64,000 bases of DNA, taken from positions 62,001-126,000 of the forward strand of contig CAKTPI010000004.1 of NCBI GenBank assembly GCA_934591635.1, in the 5' to 3' direction. The stretch's first letter is position 1. Each line of letters starts with the position of its first letter. This document shows positions 29,255 to 37,294 of the stretch, piece by piece. Below the pieces are notes generated by a model that searched no databases, was not told where the DNA came from, and was given only the letters and a program-made list of their open reading frames with translations. Position numbers and translations under genes: made by a program. The stretch is from an uncultured Oscillospiraceae bacterium. Its GTDB lineage: Bacteria > Bacillota > Clostridia > Oscillospirales > Oscillospiraceae.

Positions 29255-30313
29255 ATGAGAATGAAGAAAATCTTTTCCTTGATTCTGACAATGCTGGTCG
29301 TGCTTTCCTGCGCGGCAGGCGCGGTAAAAGCCGAAGAGCCCACCACCAAGGTCGTTGTGGACGGTCTCGGCCGTGAGGTCGAAATTCCCTGGCCTGTGGA
29401 GCGGGCTGTCGTTGCAAACCGTTACAACAGCGAGCTGATCCGTGCCTGCGGTGCCATTGACCGTGTCATCTCCGTGGACACCAATACCGCCCAGGATCGG
29501 GCCTACTGGAGCCAGTTTGACCCTGACAACGTCATCGGCAAGGGTCAGAGTGACCTGAACTATGAAAAAATCGTAGAGCTTGGCGCCCAGATTCTGATCA
29601 CTGCCAAGAACGGCAAATGGGAGCAGGATGCCGAGATGCTGGAGCCCTTCGGCATCAAGGTGCTGGTCGTCACCGGCTGGGATAACGCAAATCTGGTGGC
29701 CCAGATTGAGGCTGTAGGCCGCATCTTCGGTGTAGAGGAAAACGCCGCCAAACTGGTTAACTTCTATGAGAGCAACCAGAAGCAGTTGGACGACTGCCTT
29801 GCAAACGTCACCGAAAAGAAAACCGTCTACTGGGAATACGGCGACCCCTTCACCACCTGTATCCCCGGAACCTCCAATGACGGCTGGCACAATATGATCG
29901 TCTCCGCCGGCGGCATCAACATCTTCGGCGATCCGGATCTGGCCGGCAAAGACATTGATCCCGAAGCCATTCTGACTGCCGACCCTGACCTGATCATCAA
30001 GACCAGCTCCGGCCCCGCGCTGAAGAACACCGGTGTTTATACCCCTCCCACGCAGGAAATGTACGAGGATATGGTGGCCGAAATGGTCAGCCGCACCGGC
30101 TGGTCCGATTTGAAGGCCGTGAAGAATAAGAATCTCTACTGCACCACCGGTTTCTGCGCCGGCGGTCTGGGCAAGCTGATTGGTGCTCTGTACACCGCAA
30201 CCTGGCTGTATCCGGAAGAGTGCGCCAGCATTGACCCGGATGCTGTGTTTGCCGAGTGGATGAGCATGCAGAATGTGGAGCCCATCAGCGGCCACGTATA
30301 CCGTCTGCCGTAA
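29255..30313 (+). CDS. Cobalamin-type ABC transporter substrate-binding protein (BtuF-like)
   Basis: A 352-residue secreted binding protein. Signal peptide MRMKKIFSLILTMLVVLSCA; a Cys at the end of this hydrophobic stretch may be lipidated. The body is the FecB/BtuF periplasmic-binding fold: VVVDGLGREVEIP, IDRVISVDTN, GAQILITAKNGKWE and LTADPDLIIKTSSG. A GGAGT site precedes the ATG. Its place directly downstream of a cobalamin riboswitch makes a corrinoid the predicted ligand, although the fold also binds haem and siderophores. Confidence 0.9.
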   Translation: MRMKKIFSLILTMLVVLSCAAGAVKAEEPTTKVVVDGLGREVEIPWPVERAVVANRYNSELIRACGAIDRVISVDTNTAQDRAYWSQFDPDNVIGKGQSDLNYEKIVELGAQILITAKNGKWEQDAEMLEPFGIKVLVVTGWDNANLVAQIEAVGRIFGVEENAAKLVNFYESNQKQLDDCLANVTEKKTVYWEYGDPFTTCIPGTSNDGWHNMIVSAGGINIFGDPDLAGKDIDPEAILTADPDLIIKTSSGPALKNTGVYTPPTQEMYEDMVAEMVSRTGWSDLKAVKNKNLYCTTGFCAGGLGKLIGALYTATWLYPEECASIDPDAVFAEWMSMQNVEPISGHVYRLP

Positions 30314-30325
30314 TTCTTCGAGTCA

Positions 30326-31393
30326 ATGGAACGTACCAATCAAATGCTTGGAGCGCAGCTGCGCTCCAAGCACAGGAAAGACATTTTGATTCTGGTAAGT
30401 GCTTGTATTCTGTTGTTGGCTTCCATTGCAGTGAGCTGTTTCGCGGGTGTGGCAAATGTCACACCTGCCCGCTTGCTTGCAACCCTCGTGCCCGGCCTGA
30501 GTCCGAACACAGAACCCCTGAGCAATACGGAACTGATGGTGCTCAGCCGCCTTCGCCTTCCCCGCATCATCATGGCAATGCTGGCTGGTATGGGGCTGGC
30601 TGTCAGTGGCCTCACCATGCAGGCCATCACCGGGAACAGCATGGCCAGCCCATTTACCACAGGCCTGTCCAATGCGGCCGCCATGGGTGCCGCTGCAGTG
30701 ATTGTGTTTGAGCTGGACTTTATGGGTTCCATGCACCTATCTACGGTATGCGGAGCCTTCGTGCTGGGCTTTGCCTGTTCGGCGGTGGTGTATGGCATTT
30801 CCTCTGTAAAGGGGTTTGGCAGCACCACCATCGTACTGGTTGGCATTGCGCTGAACTACTTTTTTTCGGCGCTGAATTCCGTTATGCAGTACGTTGCCAA
30901 TGAGGATAAGCTGGCCTCCATCGTCAACTGGACCTTTGGCAACCTGTCCACCTCCACCTGGGATCAGGTCAGCTTTGTTGCCGTGGTGCTGGTGCTCACA
31001 TTTCCGTATCTCTTCACCCATGCCTGGCACTATAATTTACTGACAACCGGCGATGAAAGCGCCCAGGCATTGGGCGTCAATGTGGGACTGCTGCGGCTGA
31101 TATCCGGCATGATGGTCACGCTGATCTCTGCTGCCATCATCAGCTTTACCGGTGTCATCGGATTTGTTGGACTGGTGGCCCCGCACATTGCCCGGCTGCT
31201 GATCGGCGGCGACCACCGCCTGCTTTTCCCGCTCACCGCTCTGCTGGGCAGTGCGCTGCTGGTGCTGGCTGATCTGGCTGGCAGAACAGTTGCTTCCCCT
31301 GTCGTGATTCCCGTGGGTATCGTTGTCTCCTTCATCGGCGTGCCTGTGTTCCTGTACCTGATCCTCCGGAACAAGAAGGAGGGGCTGAAATGA
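30326..31393 (+). CDS. FecCD-family ABC permease (BtuC-like)
   Basis: A 355-residue permease with about ten helices and FecCD hallmarks RLPRIIMAMLAGMGLAVSGL, FVGLVAPHIARLLIGGDHR and LADLAGRTV. It couples with the upstream binding protein and downstream ATPase. There is no good ribosome binding site before ATG 30326; ATG 30344 is an alternative start but lies at the edge of a perfect 28-bp palindrome, so initiation may depend on translation from the gene upstream. Confidence 0.92.
   Translation: MERTNQMLGAQLRSKHRKDILILVSACILLLASIAVSCFAGVANVTPARLLATLVPGLSPNTEPLSNTELMVLSRLRLPRIIMAMLAGMGLAVSGLTMQAITGNSMASPFTTGLSNAAAMGAAAVIVFELDFMGSMHLSTVCGAFVLGFACSAVVYGISSVKGFGSTTIVLVGIALNYFFSALNSVMQYVANEDKLASIVNWTFGNLSTSTWDQVSFVAVVLVLTFPYLFTHAWHYNLLTTGDESAQALGVNVGLLRLISGMMVTLISAAIISFTGVIGFVGLVAPHIARLLIGGDHRLLFPLTALLGSALLVLADLAGRTVASPVVIPVGIVVSFIGVPVFLYLILRNKKEGLK
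30345..30372. repeat. 28-bp perfect palindrome in the 5' end of the permease gene
   Basis: The half-site TGCTTGGAGCGCAG is followed at once by its exact reverse complement. In RNA it forms a very stable hairpin across codons 7-16 of the permease, 30 nt past the binding-protein stop. It may slow decay of the upstream message or reduce permease synthesis relative to the binding protein. Confidence 0.7.
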
Positions 31394-32175
31394 AAATTCG
31401 TATTAAGGATCTCTCCTTTTCCTATCGCCGCCAACAGGTGCTGAAAGGCATCGATTTGGAGGTTGCCAGCGGTTCCCTGTGCGCCCTGATGGGTGCCAAC
31501 GGCGCAGGCAAAACCACCCTGCTGAAAAGTGTCAACGGCATTCTGAAGCCCCGGACGGGCAGAGTATTTGCCGATGATGTAGACGTACTGGCTCTCAGCC
31601 CTAAGCAGCGGGCACGGCTCATTGGTTATGTGCCCCAAAACGCCCAGGCGGGGGAGAGTACCCTGAATGTCATGGAGACCGTACTCTCCGGCCGTGTTCC
31701 GTATATGAAAGGCAAGCTCTCCGCCCTTGACCGGGAAATTGCAGAGCAGGCGGTAGAGGAGATGGCCCTGACGGATTACGCGCTGCGCCCCCTGAATCAG
31801 CTCTCCGGCGGCGAACGGCAGCGGGTATTCATCGCCCGGGCTATCGCCCAGCAGCCCAAGGTCATGCTGCTGGATGAACCCACCAGCAATCTGGATATGC
31901 GCTTCCAGCAGGATGTGATGGAGCGGATGCGGCACATGAGCCGGGTCCAAGGCATCACCATCATCACCATTCTCCATGACCTGAACCTTGCAATTGCCTA
32001 CGCTGACCAGGCTGTGCTCCTGAAGGATGGAACGATTTATGCCTCGGATGCCCCCGGAAAGTTGCTGGATAAGCAGCGGGTAATGGACATTTTCCACGTG
32101 GAGATGGATTTTGCCACACTCAACGGTGTGCGGTACGCCGTCCCGCACCAACAGGAGGAATTGGTTTATGTGTAA
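31390..32175 (+). CDS. ABC transporter ATP-binding protein (BtuD/FecE-like)
   Basis: A 261-residue ATPase: Walker A GANGAGKTT, signature LSGGERQRVFIARAIA, Walker B VMLLDEPTSNLD and H-loop ITILHDLNLAIAYAD. It overlaps the permease stop by 4 bases and completes a riboswitch-controlled importer. Confidence 0.94.
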   Translation: MKIRIKDLSFSYRRQQVLKGIDLEVASGSLCALMGANGAGKTTLLKSVNGILKPRTGRVFADDVDVLALSPKQRARLIGYVPQNAQAGESTLNVMETVLSGRVPYMKGKLSALDREIAEQAVEEMALTDYALRPLNQLSGGERQRVFIARAIAQQPKVMLLDEPTSNLDMRFQQDVMERMRHMSRVQGITIITILHDLNLAIAYADQAVLLKDGTIYASDAPGKLLDKQRVMDIFHVEMDFATLNGVRYAVPHQQEELVYV

Positions 32176-32509
32176 AATCGCAATTTTGAGCTGCTCGAAG
32201 GCAGCGGCAAAATGCTGCGGCATCGATTGTCTGCGGTTCCTTGCGGAACGGGATCGCTCCTTCCGTGAATACGCTGACCAGGAAGTTCAACTTGCAGGCT
32301 TCACCACCTGCTGCGGCTGCGGCTCCGACCCCCGCACCAGCGAGGATTTCAGCAGCAAAATCGCCCACCTGCTCAAGGCGGGCGTAACGGAAGTCCACAT
32401 CTCTTCCTGCGTTACTTCCGAAAAGCGGAACTGTCCCCAAAAGGACGCAATGTTCAATCTTCTCCGCTCCAATGGACTAGCGCTTCGCTTTATTGCGAAG
32501 AAGGAGTAA
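32168..32509 (+). CDS. CGGC-domain-like Cys-rich protein
   Basis: A 113-residue cytoplasmic protein with many Cys: MCKIAILSCSKAAAKCCGIDC, TTCCGCGSDP, HISSCVTS and RNCPQKD. The layout fits the CGGC domain, a putative metal-binding family often found beside cobalamin or methyltransferase genes; here the central motif is CCGCG. It overlaps the ATPase gene and has its own AGGAGG site. It could be a corrinoid- or metal-handling accessory protein; this is inferred from the operon. Confidence 0.72.
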   Translation: MCKIAILSCSKAAAKCCGIDCLRFLAERDRSFREYADQEVQLAGFTTCCGCGSDPRTSEDFSSKIAHLLKAGVTEVHISSCVTSEKRNCPQKDAMFNLLRSNGLALRFIAKKE

Positions 32510-32517
32510 GCGAAATC

Positions 32518-32569
32518 AAAAACCACATCGGCCACACCACTCAAAGAGCGGTAGCCGATGTGGTTTTTT
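32518..32569 (+). terminator. Terminator of the B12 operon
   Basis: AAACCACATCGGC (32520-32532) pairs with GCCGATGTGGTTT (32554-32566), followed by a T run. From here to the tRNA promoter at 32848 no gene is visible. Confidence 0.88.
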
Positions 32570-32847
32570 GAGGGCATATTTTGCAATGTGCCCTCAAGTG
32601 CTAATAGGAATTCTTGTGAGGCGGAGGAAATTATCCCTTACCCACAAACCGCCTGCAATGCAGAATAATCGCACTGCAGTGGAATCTTATCAAAACCTTA
32701 TCGCAATTATCTCCCTGGTTCGCCGGAATAACGATAATAAAAAGAAGTAACCGCCCAAATGATATGTGACATGCACCCCAGTTTGACCCGTTTGTCAACC
32801 GCTTTGCCTGTGGCGGGAAGGATTTTGATTCCGGCGACAAAAAACAG

Positions 32848-32876
32848 TTGAATTTTTCTTTTTCATCTGTTATAAT
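32848..32876 (+). promoter_or_regulatory. Promoter of tRNA-Gly
   Basis: TTGAAT (32848-32853), 17-nt spacer, TATAAT (32871-32876), 18 nt before the tRNA 5' end. Confidence 0.85.
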
Positions 32877-32893
32877 AGGGCCACAAAGCTGAT

Positions 32894-32967
32894 GCAGGAT
32901 TAGTTCATTGGTAGAATGGTCGCTTCCCAAGCCACAGAGGCGGGTTCGATTCCCGTATCCTGCTCCA
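32894..32967 (+). tRNA. tRNA-Gly (anticodon CCC)
   Basis: A 74-nt cloverleaf with encoded CCA. Acceptor GCAGGAT pairs with ATCCTGC; D-stem GTTC/GAAT; anticodon loop TTCCCAA gives anticodon CCC (decodes GGG); T-arm GCGGGTTCGATTCCCGT. One C-C mismatch occurs in the anticodon stem (GTCGC/GCCAC). A promoter and a terminator of its own make it a monocistronic gene. Confidence 0.93.
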
Positions 32968-32969
32968 CA

Positions 32970-33005
32970 AAAGGGCTGTCTCACAGATGTGAGGCAGCCC
33001 TTTTT
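32970..33005 (+). terminator. Terminator of tRNA-Gly
   Basis: AAGGGCTGTCTCACA pairs with TGTGAGGCAGCCCTT (one G-U pair) followed by TTTTT. Confidence 0.88.
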
Positions 33006-33050
33006 ATGCTAAAACCGCAGCACCCGTTGGGCCTTGCGGGAAGCCCTGCT

Positions 33051-33660
33051 TCACTCCTCCCTCACGATCTCCAGCCCGGACAAGAATGCCTCAGTGCCCA
33101 CATCCACGTAAAAGCCCAGCATCCCAGCAACCCCGCTGCCGTGCTTCAGGTCTTCCACCGTCAGCGCCAATTTTTCATTTACATAAAATTCCGCATGTCT
33201 TCCCCGAATTACGGCCTTGAGGGTAAACCACTCGTCCAGGGCAAGCTCCACCGGGGCCTCATAGCCAGTAATGCCAAACTCCCGGAAATAGCCGAAGGTA
33301 TAGCCGGGGTAAGAAAAGTACTGGCAGCCATGGGCTCTGCGCACCGGGTCAGTGCAGTCCCGGCCGTTGGTGGGGGCGGACATAAAAGCTCTCAAACTCA
33401 GAGCCATCCGCCTTAGCCCGGAACACCAGGCCCACAAATCCCCGGGCATACTCCGGCGCATCCGGCAGAAGCCGGCTGCGCAGCCGCAGCTGCACCACAC
33501 CATCGCGCAGGGCAACGCCCCGGCAGGCCGCATAGGTATTCTCATCCGACTGCTCCACCTTGTCCCTTTTCACCACCCGGACGGCCCGCTCCCCGTCCAC
33601 CAGGGCATCCTCCACCAGGGTGTGCACCGGTATCAGCTGATTAGCACTCCACTTTTTCAT
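33051..33660 (-). pseudogene. Concanavalin/DUF1080-like protein, broken by one frameshift
   Basis: One gene in two frames. The first frame starts MKKWSANQLIPVHTL at 33660 (good AAAGGAGG site) and stops soon after ESFYVRP. The second frame, from TNGRDCTDPVRR onward, continues the same fold (EWFTLKAVIRGRHAEFYVNE, GFYVDVGTEAFLSGLEIV) to 33051. The shift falls in a run of five C (minus strand, near 33375); removing one C restores ...YVRPTNGRD.... The intact protein would be about 202 residues, resembling 3-keto-disaccharide hydrolase/LamG-like jelly-roll domains. It could be a real pseudogene, phase variation or a base-calling error. Confidence 0.75.
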
Positions 33661-33765
33661 GTGACGTTCCTCCTTTTTTATATCTTCCTGCAATTTATTA
33701 TAGCATCCCTCCCACAGAAAAAAAGTACGCACTTTTCTATTACCCAGTCACAAAAAAGTAACCCC

Positions 33766-33794
33766 TTGTCAAGCGGGGGATTCTGTACTAAAAT
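33766..33794 (+). promoter_or_regulatory. Promoter of the HxlR operon
   Basis: TTGTCA (33766-33771), 17-nt spacer, TAAAAT (33789-33794). The divergent jelly-roll gene has a TATAAT on the minus strand near 33700, and a small dyad AAGT-ACGC-ACTT lies just upstream of it, a possible HxlR operator. Confidence 0.7.
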
Positions 33795-33834
33795 AAGAGT
33801 GCAGCATTCAAAATTGCATGTATGGAGGTGCCTT

Positions 33835-34170
33835 ATGCTGACCAAGGAAGAAATGCCCGCCTGCCCGGTGGCAACCACCGTTGCCCTGATCGGCAGCAAA
33901 TGGAAGCTGCTGATTCTGCGCAATCTGCTGGTGCGGCCCTGGCGGTTCAATGAGCTGAAAAAGGATTTAGCCGGCATCAGCCAGAAAATCCTCACCGACA
34001 GTCTGCGCTCTCTGGAGGCAGACGGCATCATCACCCGCACGGTATACCCCGAGGTACCCCCCAGGGTAGAATACGCCCTGTCCGAGCTGGGGGAATCCAT
34101 GCGGCCCATTCTCCAGGCCATGGAAACCTGGGGCAAGGTCTACAAAAAGAATTTGGAGGAAGCGGAATGA
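33835..34170 (+). CDS. HxlR-family winged-helix transcriptional regulator
   Basis: A 111-residue regulator. The HxlR pattern is complete: an early Cys in MPACPVATTVALIGSKWKLL, then LRNLLVRPWRFNELKKDL, GISQKILTDSLRSLEADGII and the wing with PPRVEYALSELGESM. Cys-containing HxlR proteins often sense electrophiles or oxidants. TGGAGG precedes the ATG. It is divergent from the jelly-roll gene and heads a three-gene operon. Confidence 0.92.
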   Translation: MLTKEEMPACPVATTVALIGSKWKLLILRNLLVRPWRFNELKKDLAGISQKILTDSLRSLEADGIITRTVYPEVPPRVEYALSELGESMRPILQAMETWGKVYKKNLEEAE

Positions 34171-34397
34171 AGAGCCTGCTGATTAAGGACACCACCGAGG
34201 CGGAGCGCCGCCGGATCGTGGAGGAGGCCCTGGGCCTGACCGGAGGCTGCGATGAATGCATGGGCGGCCTGGCCGACATGTACGATGACTACATTGACGG
34301 CAAGCGGGAGCTGATCGAGATCACCATGTCCTTCCGCACCGGCTATACCTCCGCCATGAACGGCCCGGAACGCACCGGGTGCGCTGAAATAGAATAA
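34167..34397 (+). CDS. Small protein of unknown function in the HxlR operon
   Basis: A 76-residue protein starting MKSLLIKDTTEAERRRIVEE, with a GGCDECMGG motif (two Cys spaced CxxC) and a YIDGKRELIEITMSF segment. I do not recognise a named family. It overlaps the HxlR stop by 4 bases, so it is co-translated; the CxxC and an adjacent Cys-type regulator hint at a thiol or metal role. Confidence 0.65.
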   Translation: MKSLLIKDTTEAERRRIVEEALGLTGGCDECMGGLADMYDDYIDGKRELIEITMSFRTGYTSAMNGPERTGCAEIE

Positions 34398-34402
34398 GCC
34401 AT

Positions 34403-35389
34403 ATGATAGCATCTGTTTACCATGGGGAAATTCCGGCCTTTTTGGCCGCCTGTGCCCAAACGCCGCCTGTGCAGCGGCTGAAGGACATCGGAATGAACTG
34501 CGGATGCGAGTATACCGCCCTGCCCCGTTTTTGCGGACTGCCCCCCTATTCCCGTTACAACCACAGCATCGGGGTTGCGCTGATCGTCTGGCATTTTACC
34601 GGCGATCCGGCCCAGGCGACTGCCGGGCTGCTCCACGATATCGCAACACCGGTGTTTGCCCACGTAATTGACTTTCTGAAGGGGGATTCCCTCCGCCAGG
34701 AGGCAACAGAGGCGGGCACACTGGAATGCATTCTGGGTGCTCCGGCACTTCAAACCGCCTTGCAGCAAGCGGGACTTGCAACAGAGGAGGTTTGCGATTA
34801 CCACCGCTACCCCATTGCGGGCAATCCCTCTCCCCGGCTCTCTGCAGACCGGTTGGAGTATACCTTGGGGGACAGTGTAGACTACAGCTTATGCAGCCTT
34901 GCAGAGGCGAAAGCCCTCTACCATGATCTGACCGTCATGCCCAATGAACAGGGCACCGCCGAGCTTGCCTTTCGCTCTGCCGCAGCAGCAGAGCGCTTTG
35001 CGCTGCTGGCGCTGCAATGCGGGCAGGTATATGCCTCACCGGAGGACCGGTATGCCATGCAGCTCCTCGCTGAGCTGTTAAAAAATGCCCTGCATCAAGG
35101 CGTTCTCACCGAGGCCGACCTGCACACAACGGAACCCCAGGTCATACAAAAACTGATAGCCCACCCCCGGTTGAGCGCCCAATGGGCCGACTACCGCGCT
35201 CTTGCCGCCGTCCGCAGCGCCCCTGCGCCGGAGGGAGACGGCGCTTGGCGGCAAATCGCAACCAAACGGCGCTTCATCGACCCCCTCTCCTTGGAATGCG
35301 GTCGGGTAAGCCGCTTCTCTCAGCCCTTCCGGGAAGCCAAGGCCACCTTTCTCAGCCAATCCCAAAAGGATTGGCTTTGCAGGGGATAA
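34403..35389 (+). CDS. HD-domain phosphohydrolase
   Basis: A 328-residue protein. The HD motif reads YNHSIGVALIVWHF then GLLHDIATPVFAHVIDF, with a further HRYPIAGNPSPRLSADRLEYTLGD helix, typical of SpoT/dGTPase-like HD hydrolases. The substrate is likely a nucleotide or another phosphorylated metabolite. It follows the small CxxC protein by 5 bp. Confidence 0.85.
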   Translation: MIASVYHGEIPAFLAACAQTPPVQRLKDIGMNCGCEYTALPRFCGLPPYSRYNHSIGVALIVWHFTGDPAQATAGLLHDIATPVFAHVIDFLKGDSLRQEATEAGTLECILGAPALQTALQQAGLATEEVCDYHRYPIAGNPSPRLSADRLEYTLGDSVDYSLCSLAEAKALYHDLTVMPNEQGTAELAFRSAAAAERFALLALQCGQVYASPEDRYAMQLLAELLKNALHQGVLTEADLHTTEPQVIQKLIAHPRLSAQWADYRALAAVRSAPAPEGDGAWRQIATKRRFIDPLSLECGRVSRFSQPFREAKATFLSQSQKDWLCRG

Positions 35390-35398
35390 CAATACAAC

Positions 35399-35440
35399 AA
35401 GCCGCTGCACAGTCAGAATACCGTGCAGCGGCTTACTTTT
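35399..35440 (+). terminator. Terminator after the HD-domain gene
   Basis: AAGCCGCTGCAC pairs with GTGCAGCGGCTT (12 bp), then TACTTTTTTAC. It lies between convergent genes and may also serve the ZIP gene. Confidence 0.88.
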
Positions 35441-35444
35441 TTAC

Positions 35445-36221
35445 TTACCCCAGGGCCACATCCAGCATCATCATAATGCTGAAGCCCACAGCAAAGAACA
35501 GAGTACCGATGTTGGAATGATCCCCCTGGGACATTTCGGGGATCAGCTCCTCCACCACCACATAAAGCATGGCTCCGGCGGCGAAGCTGAGCAGGTACGG
35601 CAGCGCCGGGACGATCAGCCGGGCCGCCAGAATGGTCAGCACCGCCCCGATGGGCTCCACCACGCCGGAGAGCACGCCGCCGCAGAAGGCCCGGCTCTTT
35701 TTCATTCCCTCCGCCCGCAGGGGCATGGAGATGATCGCACCCTCCGGAAAATTCTGAATGGCAATGCCCAGGGACAGGGCCAGCGCCCCGGCGGCGGTGA
35801 TCTGCGCGCTGCCGGAGAGATATCCGGCGTACACCACGCCCACTGCCATGCCCTCCGGGATGTTGTGGAGGGTCACTGCCAGCACCATCATGGTGGTGCG
35901 CTGGAGCTGGCTCCTGGGGCCCTCTACCTGTCCGCTCTTCGCGTGCAGGTGAGGAATGATGTGATCCAGGGCCAGCAGGAACAGAATGCCAATCCAGAAG
36001 CCCAGGAACGCCGGAAAGAACGCCAGCTTTCCCATCCCCGCCGATTGCTCAATGGCGGGAATCAGCAGGCTCCACACGGAAGCGGCCACCATGACCCCCG
36101 CCGCAAAGCCGGTGAGGGAACGCTGCACGGCATCGCTCAGCGATTGCTTCATAAAGAACACGCACGCCGCGCCCAGCGAGGTGCCAAGAAACGGGATGAG
36201 AATCCCCCAAAAAGCCTCCAT
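35445..36221 (-). CDS. ZIP-family divalent metal transporter
   Basis: A 258-residue, roughly eight-helix transporter. The paired metal-site helices are HNIPEGMAVGVVYAGYL and IQNFPEGAIISMPL, and a short His-containing loop DHIIPHLHAKSG lies between helices 3 and 4. Likely substrates are zinc or related divalent ions. The start at 36221 is chosen for its GAGAGGAG site. Confidence 0.92.
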   Translation of the reverse strand: MEAFWGILIPFLGTSLGAACVFFMKQSLSDAVQRSLTGFAAGVMVAASVWSLLIPAIEQSAGMGKLAFFPAFLGFWIGILFLLALDHIIPHLHAKSGQVEGPRSQLQRTTMMVLAVTLHNIPEGMAVGVVYAGYLSGSAQITAAGALALSLGIAIQNFPEGAIISMPLRAEGMKKSRAFCGGVLSGVVEPIGAVLTILAARLIVPALPYLLSFAAGAMLYVVVEELIPEMSQGDHSNIGTLFFAVGFSIMMMLDVALG

Positions 36222-36342
36222 AAATCTGCTCCTCTCTCTGTCAGCCAGTGCCCCGCACCGCTGCATTCAGGAGGAACATACCATATTCCCCAGAAGTTGT
36301 CAATAGCGAACCGATCACCGCGCCCGAGGGGCAGCCTGACGG

Positions 36343-36819
36343 TTATCCGTCATTTCTGGAGCACTTTTCCGCGTCAATGGCCAGCACCAACATCAGCACG
36401 CCCAGGGCATCGCCCGGGTCTGCGATATCCAGCACATAGGTATCCGTCCAGTGGAGCAGCTCCTTGGACACCGTGGCAATCTGCTGCCCCGCGCGGTTCA
36501 GGACGGCATAGTCCCACTCGAACACCTCGCCCTGCACCTGCCAGCCATTGCAGTCCACTGTGAATTTGGGCCGGAAGAGGGTGAATTCCTTGCGGATGCA
36601 GCCCACATATTGCTTGCCCAGGTACATTTCAAACTGAGGCAGCCAGGTGAAGATTTTCTCCTTCACCGTACCAGCCTCCTGCCCCCGGGCGTCAAAAATC
36701 TTCAGACAATGCCCCCAGGCCAGCTGGCCCTTCACCGTGTAGACCGTGCTTCCGGCTTCGTCATAGATATCATAGCTATCCAGCCAGGAAAACAGGCGCT
36801 GTTTGAAAAGCAGTTTCAT
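36343..36819 (-). CDS. LURP-one-related (YxjI-like) protein
   Basis: A 158-residue soluble protein with the tubby-like beta-barrel pattern of LURP-one/YxjI: LFKQRLFSWLDSYDIYDEAG, VYTVKGQLAWGHCLKIFD, FEWDYAVLNRAGQQIATVSKE and DTYVLDIADPGDALGVLMLV. Its function in bacteria is unknown; phospholipid or scramblase-like roles are proposed for the fold. Monocistronic. Confidence 0.85.
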   Translation of the reverse strand: MKLLFKQRLFSWLDSYDIYDEAGSTVYTVKGQLAWGHCLKIFDARGQEAGTVKEKIFTWLPQFEMYLGKQYVGCIRKEFTLFRPKFTVDCNGWQVQGEVFEWDYAVLNRAGQQIATVSKELLHWTDTYVLDIADPGDALGVLMLVLAIDAEKCSRNDG

Positions 36820-36885
36820 AAAATCCCCTCCTACCTGGTATTCTACACGGCAGAGGTACTTTTTTCAACTGCTTTTTCGGGGGCT

Positions 36886-37212
36886 TTATTTGTCCTCGCC
36901 GTAAATCTCCGCAATCATCGGGAAGGTGCTCCAGGCCTTGGGCCAGCCGCAGTAGAACGCAAGCTGCGTCACGATCTCAACTGCCTCCTCCTTTGTGATT
37001 CCGTGCTCCTTGCCCAGCGCAAGGTGGGATTTGAGCTGAGGATAGAGACCGGCGGAGAACAGGGCAGCAATGGTAACCATGCTGCGATCCCGCGGACTCA
37101 GCTCCTTTTCCCTGGACCACACCTCTCCAAACAGGACATCATCATTGAGCTCCGCGAATTTCGGCGCCAGCGTTCCGAGCCGATCCCGACCCGCAGTTTG
37201 TTTCTTTGCCAT
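36886..37212 (-). CDS. Carboxymuconolactone decarboxylase-family protein
   Basis: A 108-residue all-helical protein. SPRDRSMVTIAALFSAGLYP, LKSHLALGKEHGITKEEAVE and FYCGWPKAW match the CMD/AhpD-like fold. No CxxC pair is visible, so it is not an AhpD-type peroxidase; a decarboxylase or a non-catalytic role is possible. It follows the alcohol dehydrogenase by 82 bp in the same operon. Confidence 0.88.
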   Translation of the reverse strand: MAKKQTAGRDRLGTLAPKFAELNDDVLFGEVWSREKELSPRDRSMVTIAALFSAGLYPQLKSHLALGKEHGITKEEAVEIVTQLAFYCGWPKAWSTFPMIAEIYGEDK

Positions 37213-37294
37213 TTTGATTTCCTCCTTGTAATAATTGTTTATTTAAAGCCTGGCGTTGTCGCTAACCGGCAGCACCTTCATGAAGAACTTTCTC

